Positions 16,847-26,000 of a stretch of DNA of 64,000 nucleotides are shown here, one piece after another; the first letter of the stretch is position 1, and every line of letters begins with the position of its first letter. The notes under the pieces are model-generated. The model was not told the origin of the DNA. It searched no databases and saw only the letters and a program-made list of their open reading frames with translations. Source of the stretch: Streptomyces sp. JJ66 (lineage in GTDB: Bacteria; Actinomycetota; Actinomycetes; Streptomycetales; Streptomycetaceae). The position numbers and the translations under genes are program-made. The stretch lies in assembly GCF_019303495.1 (NCBI RefSeq), contig NZ_JAEVFI010000018.1:225-64224 (forward strand). Direction: 5' to 3'.

Positions 16847-17841
16847 GCGTTGGCCCCCGAGTACTCCTTGCGGCGAGCGATGATCAGGCGGGCGCCGCCG
16901 TTCACCAGCAGGGTGATGACGAACAGCACCAGGCCGGAGGCGATGAGGGCGTCCCGGCCGGTGTCCCCGGCCTCGTTGAAGCCCGCGGCGATGTTCTGGG
17001 CGAAGGTGCCGCCGCCCGGGTCGAGCAGGCTCAGATTGATGACGAAGCTGGGCGAGAGCACGGTGGCGACCGCCATCGTCTCGCCGAGCGCGCGGCCCAG
17101 GCCCAGCATGGAGGCGCTGATGACGCCGGAGCGGCCGAACGGCAGGACGGACATCCGGATGACCTCCCACCGGGTGGCGCCCAGGGCGAGTGCGGCCTCC
17201 TCGTGCATCTTCGGCGCCTGGAGGAAGACCTCGCGGGAGACGTTGGTGACGATCGGCAGGATCATGATCGCCAGCACGATGCCGACGGTGAACAGGGAGC
17301 GTCCGGCGCCGCCGGAGTAGCTGAAGAACCCGGTCCAGCCGAGGTAGTCGTCCAGCCAGAAGTACAGCCCGGACAGGTGCGGGACCAGGAACAGCGCGCC
17401 CCACAGGCCGTAGACGATGGACGGGACGGCCGCCAGCAGGTCGATGACGTACCCGAGCGGGCTGGCCAGCTTGCGCGGCGCGTAGTGCGAGATGAACAGC
17501 GCGATGCCGACGGCGACGGGCACGGCCAGCGCCATGGCGATGATCGAGCTGACCACAGTGCCGAACGCCAGCACGGCGATGCCGAAGACCGGCGGGTTGG
17601 CGTTGGCGTTCCACTCGAAGGTGGTGAAGAAGTTGCCCTCGTTGACGGCGAGGGCGTTGATCGTCCGCCAGGTCAGGAAGGCCGCGATGGCGGCCATGAT
17701 GACCAGCAGGGCGATGCCCGAGCCACGGGAGAGGCCCAGGAAGATGCGGTCACCGCGGTGCTGGGCGCCCGGGGACGCCTTGCTGGCCTGCGGGGGTAGG
17801 TCCCGCTGGGGCGGCGGGGCGAGGGTGTCGGCTATGTCCAT
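16843..17841 (-). CDS. pstC: Phosphate ABC transporter permease PstC
   Basis: 332 residues from the ATG at 17841. Core motifs include AVPSIVYGLWGALFLVP, the coupling loop EEAALALGATRWEVIRMSVLPFGRSGVI and LGRALGETMAVATVL. The hydrophilic first 45 residues are typical of streptomycete PstC. It forms the membrane channel with PstA. Confidence 0.95.
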   Translation of the reverse strand: MDIADTLAPPPQRDLPPQASKASPGAQHRGDRIFLGLSRGSGIALLVIMAAIAAFLTWRTINALAVNEGNFFTTFEWNANANPPVFGIAVLAFGTVVSSIIAMALAVPVAVGIALFISHYAPRKLASPLGYVIDLLAAVPSIVYGLWGALFLVPHLSGLYFWLDDYLGWTGFFSYSGGAGRSLFTVGIVLAIMILPIVTNVSREVFLQAPKMHEEAALALGATRWEVIRMSVLPFGRSGVISASMLGLGRALGETMAVATVLSPSFVINLSLLDPGGGTFAQNIAAGFNEAGDTGRDALIASGLVLFVITLLVNGGARLIIARRKEYSGANA

Positions 17842-17988
17842 GATGACTCCGGTCTGGTGCGGGGCCGGGCGCTGAGCGGGGACCGGTCCCTGGCGGCGGT
17901 GCACCGGATGGGTTGCGGGTGGGTCACTGGCCGGGGACGCCGGACGCCGGTGCGGTTCCCTGGGCTGGGGAACCGCACCGGCCTCGGG

Positions 17989-19116
17989 TCAGGAGAGGGT
18001 GTCGATCTTCTCGCGCACCTTGGTGATGACCTCGTCCGGGATCGGGGCGTAGCCGATGTCGGCGAGCTGCTGCTGACCGTCCTCGCTCGCGGCGTAGGTC
18101 AGGAAGGACTTCGTCGCCTCCAGCGTCCCGGCGTCGTTGCCCTGGTCGCAGGCGATCTCGTAGGTGACGAGGATGATCGGGTAGGCGCCCGCCTCGTCGG
18201 TGGAGTAGTCCAGCTCCATGGCCAGGTCGCCGTCGGTGCCGACGATCTTGCCGGCGGCGATACCGGTGGAGGCGTTCTCGACGGTGGCCTCGACGGCGTC
18301 ACCCGCGCCGGTGTCCAGCGCGACCGTGTCGATGTCGTTGCCGGTGGCGTAGGACAGCTCGAAGTAGCCGATCGCGCCGTTGGTCTGCTGGACGTTGGTG
18401 GCCACACCCGCCGAGCCGTTCGCCGACTGGCCGCCCTTCGCCGCCCACGCCTTGGCCGGCTCGTACGGCCACTCCTTGGGGGCGGCCTCGTTCAGGTAGG
18501 TGGTGAAGTTGTCCGTCGTGCCGGACTCGTCCGAGCGGTGGAACGCCTGGATCTTGGTGGCGGGCAGCTCCGCGTCCGGGTTCAGCTCCTGGATGGCCGG
18601 GTCGTCCCACTGCGTGATCTTCGTGTCGAAGATCTTCGCGATGGTGGACGCGTCCAGGACGAGGTTGTCCACACCGGAGAGGTTGTAACCGAGGGCCACC
18701 GGGCCGCCGACCATCGGCAGGTTGATGGCCTTGCCCCCCTCGCAGACCTTCTGGGACTCCTCGACCTCCTCGGGCTTCAGCGCGGAGTCGGACCCGGCGA
18801 AGGCGGTCTTGCCCTGCAGGAACTCCTGGATACCGGCGCCGGAACCCGTCGGGTTGTAGTTGATCTTCGTGTCGGGGCACGCTTCCTGGTAGCTCTGCAC
18901 CCAGGCGTCGATGGCGTTCTTCTGGGCGCTGGAACCCGAGGCCAGCAGGTTCCCCTCCCCCTGGCACTCGATGTTGCCGGCGGCGGCGCTCTCCGTGCTG
19001 TCCCCGCCCTGTGCGGTGTTGTCGTCCGAGCCGCAGGCGGACAGGACCAGAGCACTGGTGACTGCCATAGCGCCGACGGACAGGGCGCGAAGCCGGTTCG
19101 TGCGCTGAAGCTTCAC
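17989..19116 (-). CDS. pstS: Phosphate-binding lipoprotein PstS
   Basis: 375 residues from a GTG at 19116 with GGAAGGAA upstream. The signal ends in the lipobox LSACGS, with Cys28 lipidated. Phosphate-contacting segments SGSSAQKNAIDAW, GSGAGIQEF, AGSDSALK and HRSDESGTTDNFTTYL are present. It captures phosphate outside the cell for PstCAB; the PHO box at 19274-19295 indicates control by PhoR-PhoP. Confidence 0.97.
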   Translation of the reverse strand: MKLQRTNRLRALSVGAMAVTSALVLSACGSDDNTAQGGDSTESAAAGNIECQGEGNLLASGSSAQKNAIDAWVQSYQEACPDTKINYNPTGSGAGIQEFLQGKTAFAGSDSALKPEEVEESQKVCEGGKAINLPMVGGPVALGYNLSGVDNLVLDASTIAKIFDTKITQWDDPAIQELNPDAELPATKIQAFHRSDESGTTDNFTTYLNEAAPKEWPYEPAKAWAAKGGQSANGSAGVATNVQQTNGAIGYFELSYATGNDIDTVALDTGAGDAVEATVENASTGIAAGKIVGTDGDLAMELDYSTDEAGAYPIILVTYEIACDQGNDAGTLEATKSFLTYAASEDGQQQLADIGYAPIPDEVITKVREKIDTLS

Positions 19117-19273
19117 TTCGGTTCAGTTCCTTCCTGAGCCCGCCGGTGGGGGAGCGGCAAGCGATGGAGTGCGGACGTTCTCTTGTCAGCTAGGGGGTGA
19201 ACTCCGCGCCTCGCGAGGTGGCACACCCTCCGTACGGCCGAAATTAGGCAGGACAGGTGAAGCGCCCGACCGT

Positions 19274-19295
19274 CGAGAGTGAACGGAAGGTGAAC
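19274..19295 (-). promoter_or_regulatory. PHO box (PhoP-binding direct repeat)
   Basis: Read on the minus strand, two consecutive 11-nt units GTTCACCTTCC and GTTCACTCTCG form the classic streptomycete PHO box, about 160 nt upstream of the pstS start codon. A third degenerate unit is not clear. Confidence 0.85.
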
Positions 19296-19857
19296 CTCGC
19301 TCATCAGGGCGGTGTCCGTGTTCGTCCTGTATTCCACTCGTATCCGGGGCGTGACCCTGTGACGGGTGGGGAGCCGGTGGCGTGCCCACGGCAGGCCCGG
19401 GAGGGAACACCCGCGCGCGGAAGTCGCGTCCGCGGGCGCGGGAGAACGTGCAGGGGTGGACATCGCTCCCGGCAGACGCCGGGGCGGGGGGTGCCGGGGG
19501 CGGTTGCCCGGTACCGCTCCTGGTCCGGCCGGTACGGGGCCGCGCTCGCTGCCCGAGGCGGCCGCGGCTGGGCGCCTGGCCCGCTGCCGTGCGCCGCCGG
19601 GCCCGTCCCCGTGCCGGGCTGGGTGGTGAGTGGAGTCTGATGCTCCGCACCGACGGCCTGATGGAGGGCTGCGTCACCGTCGGCTCACGGGCGCGGCCCG
19701 GCCGGGACGGCATGCCACAGGCCCGGCCGGGACGGCATGCCACAGGCCCGGCCGGGACGGCATGCCGCAGTCGGCCAGCGCGCGGTGCGTGGCCGGGAGC
19801 GCGCGGGCGGGGCGCTGCTCGGCGGCGTCCTCGCGGGCGCGGGCGCGGGCGGGCCGC
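19296..19857. other. Gene-free stretch upstream of pstS
   Basis: Beyond the PHO box this 560-bp stretch holds only very GC-rich sequence and the 25-bp tandem repeat at 19696-19770. Open frames are long on both strands, but none has a credible start, codon periodicity or family resemblance. I see no gene here. Confidence 0.6.
19696..19770. repeat. Three tandem copies of a 25-bp unit
   Basis: The unit starts GCCCGGCCGGGACGGCATGC and ends CACAG. Copies lie at 19696-19720, 19721-19745 and 19746-19770, the third differing at one base (CGCAG). Each contains the palindrome GGCATGCC. The array is 88 bp before the end of the DUF2516 gene. Confidence 0.92.
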
Positions 19858-20217
19858 TCAGCGCCCCCCGTTGTACGGCCCGTACGGCCCGTCGCTGCTG
19901 CTGCCCCGGTACCGGCCTCCGCCGCGCCCGCCGCCGACCTGGATCAGCGCGGGACGGACATCGACCAGGTACACGATGTTGGCGATCACGACGACGATCG
20001 TCAGCAGGAAGCCGAGCCCCGGAACGCCGATCAGGTGCACGGCGACCCCGACGCCCAGCAGGATCAGCCAGAAGTTCTTGGTGTTCTTGTCGGCCGCGCG
20101 GAACGCGTCCTCGCGACGCAGCACGGCGTCCACGAAGCAGAAGATGGCGAGGACCAGGAGCCCGAGGAACACCACCGTCAGCAGGGTGTTGAATCCGGAC
20201 AGAATCACGCTGCTCAT
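19858..20217 (-). CDS. DUF2516 family membrane protein
   Basis: 119 residues with three membrane segments (about 5-27, 48-66 and 68-86) separated by a charged RREDAFRAADKNTKNFW loop, which is the family hallmark. The tail is Gly/Arg/Tyr-rich (GGGRGGGRYRGSSSDGPYGPY), probably disordered. The role is unknown; it commonly follows the HBHA-like and XRE genes in streptomycetes, as here. Confidence 0.85.
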   Translation of the reverse strand: MSSVILSGFNTLLTVVFLGLLVLAIFCFVDAVLRREDAFRAADKNTKNFWLILLGVGVAVHLIGVPGLGFLLTIVVVIANIVYLVDVRPALIQVGGGRGGGRYRGSSSDGPYGPYNGGR

Positions 20218-20326
20218 CCTCCTGGTTCAAAGCCGACCCGGCCTCCCACGCTACCGGCACGGAGGCCGGGCAGGTAGCCGTACCCGGCTGTGCCCGGCCG
20301 TGCCGTCGGCCTGGTGGGGCGGTGGG

Positions 20327-21019
20327 TCAGGACGCCGAGGGGGGCGTGGTCTTGCGTGTCCCCGACGCCTTGGCGCCCGTGCCGCCCTTGGCCGTCCCGC
20401 TCTTCGCCGTGCTCCGCGCCCCGGCGCTCTTGGCGGCGGTGTCCTTGGCGGTGTCCTTGGCAGCGGTGTCCTTGGCGGCGGTGTCCTTGGTCGCGCTGTC
20501 CCCGGCCGCCTTGCGCGTGGGCGGGGTGGTGGTGGCGGACTTCGCGGAGGCCGTGGAGGTGGTGCCCGCGCCCCGCTTCGGGGGCTCGCTCGGCTCGGCC
20601 TGCTCGGAGAACTTGGTCTTGCCGTCCACCGGCTCCGTCACGGTGACCGGCTCACGCTCGATCGTCGTCGCGTAGTCGGAGTCCGTCTCGCCCTCCTTGC
20701 GGCCGCGCCAGCCTTCGACGGCGACCTTGCCCTGTTCGGCGAGCGCGTCGTAGCCCTCCTTGGCCTTCACCGCCGCTTCGGCCGCGTAGCCCACGCCCTG
20801 CAGCGCCAGCGTCTGCGCCTGCTCGCGCCACTTCTTGACGTCCGTGTCGAGCGAGGCGAGCGCCTGCTGCATCCGCGCCTGCACGGTCTTGGGGTCGGTC
20901 TCGCGGAGCTTGGCGATCCGCTCGGGCGCCTCGCTGCGCAGCTTGTCGAGCACCCCGGCCGCGAAGTACAGCGGCGTCGGGTCGGTCAGGACCTTGCGGA
21001 AGTCGGTGTTGGTCGCCAT
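20327..21019 (-). CDS. Heparin-binding haemagglutinin-like protein
   Basis: 230 residues. The N-terminal 115 residues are a predicted long coiled coil (TPLYFAAGVLDKLRSEAPERIAKL...ARMQQALASLDTDVKKWREQAQTLALQGVGYAAEAAVKAKEGYDALAEQG), as in mycobacterial HBHA. The C-terminal half is Lys/Ala/Thr-rich with repeated AKDT units (about 180-200), also like HBHA. In Mycobacterium the tail binds heparan sulfate; in a soil actinomycete it more likely binds DNA, polyphosphate or lipid. The gene sits 20 bp after the XRE gene in one operon. Confidence 0.72.
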   Translation of the reverse strand: MATNTDFRKVLTDPTPLYFAAGVLDKLRSEAPERIAKLRETDPKTVQARMQQALASLDTDVKKWREQAQTLALQGVGYAAEAAVKAKEGYDALAEQGKVAVEGWRGRKEGETDSDYATTIEREPVTVTEPVDGKTKFSEQAEPSEPPKRGAGTTSTASAKSATTTPPTRKAAGDSATKDTAAKDTAAKDTAKDTAAKSAGARSTAKSGTAKGGTGAKASGTRKTTPPSAS

Positions 21020-21039
21020 GGTGCGTCCCTTTCGGCGTT

Positions 21040-21414
21040 TCAGGGTGTGGCGCCGGTTGCGCCGCCGCTGTCGGGTGTGCTGCCGTTCTGGGCCCGGAAC
21101 GACGTGTAGATCTGGAGCAGCGCCTGCTTCTGCTGCTCGGTGAGCGCCGGGTCGGCGAGGATCGCGGCGGTGACGTCGATCTCCGCCTCGGCCCGCTCCT
21201 CCAGCATTCCCGCGCGCACGTACAGCGTCTCCGCCGAGATCCGCAGCGCCTTGGCCAGCTGCTGGAGGATCTCGGCGCTGGGCTTGCGCAGCCCGCGCTC
21301 GATCTGACTCAGGTACGGGTTCGAGACCCCGGCCGCCTCAGCGAGCTGCCGCAGCGACAGCTGCGCGTTGCGCCGCTGTTCGCGCAGGAACTCACCAATG
21401 CCGCCAGTACCCAT
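21040..21414 (-). CDS. XRE-family transcriptional regulator
   Basis: 124 residues from the ATG at 21414. The helix-turn-helix (LSLRQLAEAAGVSNPYLSQIERGLRKPS, about 20-47) is of the Cro/C1 type; the C-terminal half (EERAEAEIDVTAAILADPALTEQQKQALLQIY) is helical. It probably controls its own operon, since a perfect 7-bp inverted repeat (21445-21463) lies 31 bp before the start. Confidence 0.88.
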   Translation of the reverse strand: MGTGGIGEFLREQRRNAQLSLRQLAEAAGVSNPYLSQIERGLRKPSAEILQQLAKALRISAETLYVRAGMLEERAEAEIDVTAAILADPALTEQQKQALLQIYTSFRAQNGSTPDSGGATGATP

Positions 21415-21444
21415 ACCCCCACCCTGCCCCACTCCGCTAACTTC

Positions 21445-21463
21445 TGCAAGCACCCCGCTTGCA
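21445..21463. promoter_or_regulatory. Candidate operator of the XRE regulator
   Basis: TGCAAGC (21445-21451) and GCTTGCA (21457-21463) form a perfect inverted repeat around a 5-bp ACCCC centre, placed where it could block the promoter of the XRE-HBHA-like operon. Confidence 0.6.
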
Positions 21464-21583
21464 ACCGTGTCCCCCACCACGCGCCGAGCGCTCAGCCGGC
21501 CTAGTTGATCTTGCTCGGGCGGCAGAGGGCCCGTCTGTGAGAGTCCGGGGCGTGGCAGCCCAGAGATGTTGAGGCCCGGACCG

Positions 21584-21605
21584 TGTCAGTGGCCCGTGGC
21601 AGAGT
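21584..21605 (+). promoter_or_regulatory. RecA-NDp/PafBC-type DNA-damage promoter
   Basis: TGTCAGTG (21584-21591), 8 bp, then CAGAGT (21600-21605) matches the LexA-independent damage-inducible motif TTGTCRGTG-N8-TANNNT, apart from the first T and the first base of the -10 box. An ATG follows 7 nt downstream (21613). The downstream gene encodes a DNA alkylation repair protein. Confidence 0.65.
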
Positions 21606-21612
21606 CGAGCCC

Positions 21613-21744
21613 ATGAGGTCCAGGTTGATACGCACCCCGCTCCCGAACGAACAAGGGGAGAGCATCGAACCCCTCCTCCCGCCGACCGAGAGCCCTGCAG
21701 GGCGAGCGGTCGGGCACCTCGACGTGACCGTGGGCGGGCGTTGA
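21613..21744 (+). CDS. Candidate leaderless small ORF before alkC-like gene
   Basis: 43 codons starting at the position where the damage-type promoter should initiate, ending in TGA one base before the ATG of the next gene. The peptide (MRSRLIRTPLPNEQGES... ) has no recognised family. Its position suggests a leader peptide that couples translation to the repair gene; it could equally be chance. Confidence 0.35.
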   Translation: MRSRLIRTPLPNEQGESIEPLLPPTESPAGRAVGHLDVTVGGR

Positions 21745-21745
21745 G

Positions 21746-22849
21746 ATGGCCGATTTCAAGGAGGAACTGTCGCCGGAGCTCATCAAACGTCTCGCGGGTG
21801 ACCTCGCGGGTGCCTCGGCCTCGTTCGACCGGACGGCGTTCGAACAGCTCGCGGGCACCGGTATCGCTGACCTGGAGTTGAAGGCCCGTATCGATTGGAT
21901 CGCCCGGGCCCTCACGGCGACGATGCCGGAGTCCCCCGAAGAGGCTGACCGCGTAATCCGTGCCGCCCTCGACGGTGGGGGCCTGGCGGGGTGGGCTTCC
22001 ATGCCCGTCAACGCCTACGTCGCCTCGGCGCTGTTGGACCGGCCCGACATCGCGCTGCCGCTGCTGGCCGCGCTCACCCCCCGCTACACCGCCGAGTTCG
22101 CGATCCGCCCGTTCGTCGACGCCCACTACGGGATCACGATGGACCAGCTCAGGGCGTGGACCACTGACCCGGACGAACACGTTCGGCGGCTTGTCTCGGA
22201 GGGCACGCGTCCGCGCCTGCCCTGGGCACAGCGGCTCTCCCGGTTCGTCGCCGATCCCGCTCCCGCGCTGGCGCTCCTGGAGGCTCTCGTCAACGATGAG
22301 TCCCGCTACGTGCGCCGTTCCGTGGCGAACCACCTCAATGACATCAGCAAGGACCACCCCGACCTCGTCCTCGACACCGCACGGCGATGGTCCCGCAGCA
22401 GCACGCGAGGCGATTTCGTCGTGCGCCACGGCCTGCGGACGCTCGTCAAACGAGGACACCCGCAGGCTCTCGCGGTGCTCGGGTTCGATCACCAGGCCCC
22501 GATCGACATCATGGACCTCGCCTGCTCACCGTCCAGCATCTCCGTCGGGGAGGCGACCACTGTCGTCTTCACCCTGCACGCCGCCCAGGCAACGACAGCG
22601 GCGATCGATTACGTGGTCCACTACCAGGGGGTGCGCGGACCCAAGGCGGGCAAGGTGTTCAAGCTGACCGTCCGGGACCTTCCCGCGGGCCAAGCGGTCC
22701 ACTTCTCACGCCAACACCGCTTCGCGAGCCTTTCGGTCCGCACGATCCACCCCGGGCCTCACCGCATCGAGGTTCAGGCCAACGGACGCATCCTCGGTGC
22801 GACCGAGGTCCACATCACCGCCGCCGACACATCGGAGGGCCCGGTCTGA
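21746..22849 (+). CDS. AlkC-like HEAT-repeat DNA glycosylase
   Basis: 367 residues. Residues 1-240 are HEAT-like repeats (ERSVDP-like signatures are absent, but IRPFVDAHYGITMDQLRAWTTDPDEHVRRLVSEGTRPRLPW and LLEALVNDESRYVRRSVANHLNDISKDHPDLV are diagnostic). From about 262 on, CSPSSISVGEATTVVFTLHA begins an Ig-like domain. HEAT plus Ig is the architecture of AlkC, which excises N3-alkylated adenine or cytosine without flipping the base. The damage-type promoter upstream supports induction by DNA damage. There is no strong ribosome-binding site; the start follows the small ORF's stop. Confidence 0.85.
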   Translation: MADFKEELSPELIKRLAGDLAGASASFDRTAFEQLAGTGIADLELKARIDWIARALTATMPESPEEADRVIRAALDGGGLAGWASMPVNAYVASALLDRPDIALPLLAALTPRYTAEFAIRPFVDAHYGITMDQLRAWTTDPDEHVRRLVSEGTRPRLPWAQRLSRFVADPAPALALLEALVNDESRYVRRSVANHLNDISKDHPDLVLDTARRWSRSSTRGDFVVRHGLRTLVKRGHPQALAVLGFDHQAPIDIMDLACSPSSISVGEATTVVFTLHAAQATTAAIDYVVHYQGVRGPKAGKVFKLTVRDLPAGQAVHFSRQHRFASLSVRTIHPGPHRIEVQANGRILGATEVHITAADTSEGPV

Positions 22850-22978
22850 GGCAGCTGAGCTGAACGCCCAGCGCCCCGGGACGGTCTTAAAGCGCTGACA
22901 AGCACGCCCCCAATCCGCTCCAGAGAGCGACTGGCACTTCGCCGTGGCTTCGGGAGACAGGGCCATGAAGGACAACGA

Positions 22979-23016
22979 TGACACGGGCCGGCCCCTGGCT
23001 GGGGCCGCCCGTGTCA
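22979..23016. terminator. Bidirectional terminator after the AlkC-like gene
   Basis: TGACACGGGCCGGCCCC (22979-22995) pairs with GGGGCCGCCCGTGTCA (23001-23016) with a single bulged C. It lies between the convergent alkC-like and CdtB-like transcripts. Confidence 0.8.
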
Positions 23017-23061
23017 CCACCATCCGGGCGCTTGCCGGGCTGTTTCCTGGCAGGAGCGGTT

Positions 23062-26000
23062 TTAAGCGGCGTCGAAGCGCCACCACTGCCCGAGGTTGTT
23101 GGCCCGTTTCCTGAGCGCCAGTGGCTCACCGGAGCGGGTGGCGGTCAGGACCGTGCCGTCGAGGTTGTTCACGACGCGGTACCAGCCGCCGCCGATCGGT
23201 TCCAGGCGCCACTGTTCGCCCTTGTTGTCGGCCACCGCGTCCATGAGTGCGGCGACCTTGTCGATGACGTTGTACGACAGGTGCCGGGAACCGGTCAGCC
23301 GTGGTGCCAGGCGCCAGATGCCGTCGGGACCGGTGTCGGCGTGCAGGTCCCACATCTGACGGTTCTGGCCCGGTGCCGGAGCCGCCCCGGTGATCTTTGC
23401 TCCGGCGGTGGTGTCACCGCCCGGCAGCTCCATCGCCAGTCCCGTGGCGGAGCGCAGGGCGACGCGGTCCGCGTCCTTGGGTGCGATGCCGCCCTTGAGC
23501 GCGTCGGGAACGGTGACGCAGTCGGTCAGTCCCACCGTTCCGAAGAGGCCGGGCTTCAGGCACTGGCCGCTGTCCACGGAGCGCAGTGTGCGGCCCTGCC
23601 AGGCCCACTGCTGGTCACGGCTCTGTGCGCACGGCCCGAGCGCCACCTCGTGCTCGGCCGCGTCGTAGCGCAGGCACTTGTCTGAGGCGGGGTTCACCAG
23701 GAAGAAGGCGCCGCCCGCGGTCGGCGTCGGGGGCGTGTGCGTCCGGGCTCTGGCGGCCGTTTTCGCCGGTGTTCCCGTGGCCGTGGTACCGGCCGCCTTG
23801 GCCGGGGGCGTGGTGGAGGGCGGGGTGGCCCGCCACTGCTGGTCCGCCGCGCCGGGCGAGCACGGCATCATGCGCGCGCCGCCAGGCCCGGGGCCGTTGC
23901 CGTCCAGGCACGTGCCCAGCTGGTCGCTGGTGATCGGCCCCGGGGTGGTCCCCCCGCTTTGGTCGTCCCACCCGCGGGGCTTGAGGCGGGGTCCGGGCAA
24001 CTGCCCCGGCGGCTCAAGCCACCACCACTGGTTGGACCGTTCGCCGCAGGGTTCCACGGTGAGCCAGCTCTTGCGGTCGGTGTCGGTCATGGTCTGCGGG
24101 TTCTGGGTGAGACAGCCCGCCACCTTCCGCTTGCCGTCGTGCTCGCGGAGGTAGAAGTACTGCACGGCTGCACGGTGATCGGGCAGGGAGAGGGCCCATG
24201 TGGTGACGCCGTCACGACCGCCCTTCGCCAGCTGCGCCCACCTGCCGTCCTCGCTGTGGGACAGGAAGCTGTCGGCATACTTGACGGTGACGTCGGCGAG
24301 GACGGGCTGCGGTTGGTCCGAGTGCTGCTCGACGGTCGGCCCGGCGGGCCGGGACGCGGTGAAGTCCCACCGCTGCTTGCCGGTGTCGCGCTCCTCCTCA
24401 CCCCGGACGTAGGCGCCGTTGCCGCCCCAGTCGGCTTCGACGAGATCCCCGCTGGTGGCATTGCGCAGCACGATGCTGTGGGTCTCCCCCTCGAGGAGGG
24501 TTGCCGAGGGGTGCTTCTCGTGGATCCGCACCTGGTCAGGTCCCATGCCGGGCGCCCCGTAGCAGGCGAAGTAGCGCGCGTGGGCGAGGTTCGGCAACGC
24601 CTCCATGGTTTTGCGCAGGCACGTGCCCAGGGCCTGCTGCCCGTACGCGTTGGGGTGTGCCGCCTCCTGCGTCTCGCCCTGGGTCCAGGGGAGTCCGTCG
24701 GCCAGGCCGGGAATCCACCGCACCCACTCGGTCACCCTCGCGTCGGGCGGGTTGTCGAGGGTGTTGTCCTTGCCTGCCTGGTCGGCGCCCTGCCCGCACA
24801 GCTGGTGACCGGCGAACGCGGACTGGGTGTCGAGGAAGATGACCTTGTGCATCCCGGCGACGTCGGCGAGGTGCTGGTTCAGGCCGGGCACGACCTCGTA
24901 GTGCAGCCAGTCGATGTCCTGGTCGGTCAGCGGGCAGCCACCGGCCATCTCCCGCATCCACATCCTGTTCTCGTAGCGCACGTTCAGCGCTGAGGGGACA
25001 GGGTTGGGGTACCCCTGAAGGATGATCCTCGCATTGCGCTGGCCGGAGCGGTTCAGCGTCTCCCTGACCGCCTCGACCGTGGTGCTCACCGCTTCCCGCA
25101 CCGCGCCGTACTTGCGGACGACCTCCTCGCGGCCCTTGGCGCTACAGGGGCGGTTGGCCTCGTAGCCCAGCACACAGTTCTGGGCGATCTCGGAGAAGCC
25201 CAGGTCGTTCCCGCCGACGGAGAGCACCACGTACGTGACGCGGTACCGGCTGGTCAGCTTGGCCAGTTGCTCCACCTGGGGCTCTTCGCCCTTGAAGCTT
25301 CGGGAGGTGACATCTTCGGTGGTGGCCCCGGAACAGGCGATGTTGAAGCGCCGCTCCCGTGGGATGCCGAGCGCGTCACCGAGCGACTTGATCGGCGCGA
25401 CATCCGAGCGGTGGCACCTCTCGTTGCCCTCGGCGGTCTCGCCGTAGACCCGCTTGGGGTCGTGCTCGCACTTCTCGGCGCTCCCGCTGCCGGTGCAGTC
25501 GAACGCGGCCCGGTCGGTGCCGTACGAGGAGCCCTGGCGGGCCTTGGTGCTGTACTGGCCGCTGGAGCCGTTGCCCTGCCAGCGCCCGGCCTCACCCGAG
25601 ATGTAGCTGTCGCCCATGGACACCACCGCGTCCTGACACTGCTCGGCGTCGGCGGCCTGTGCGGCCTGGGACGGTGCGCCGCTGGCGCGGGCGGTGTTCG
25701 CCGCTCTCCAGGCGCACGCCTGGTGGGAGATCAGCAGCACGGGGGTGTGGTCGGAGTAGCGGCCCGGTTCGTCGATCCGCTCGGGGAGCATGCTGTCCCG
25801 CCCATGGGGGTCGCCTACGAGCGCGTAGTCGAGTTCCCTTTTCACGCCGTTCTTGTCGACGTGGGTCTTCTTGCCCGTGTTGTTCAGGGTCAGGCCGTTG
25901 AGGTCGCCGAGCTGATCCGGCTCCCGGTTGAAGTCACCGCCGACCATGATGGTGTAGCCCTCATCCTGCGCCCAGGCCCAGGCCCGGCGCGCCTGCGACA

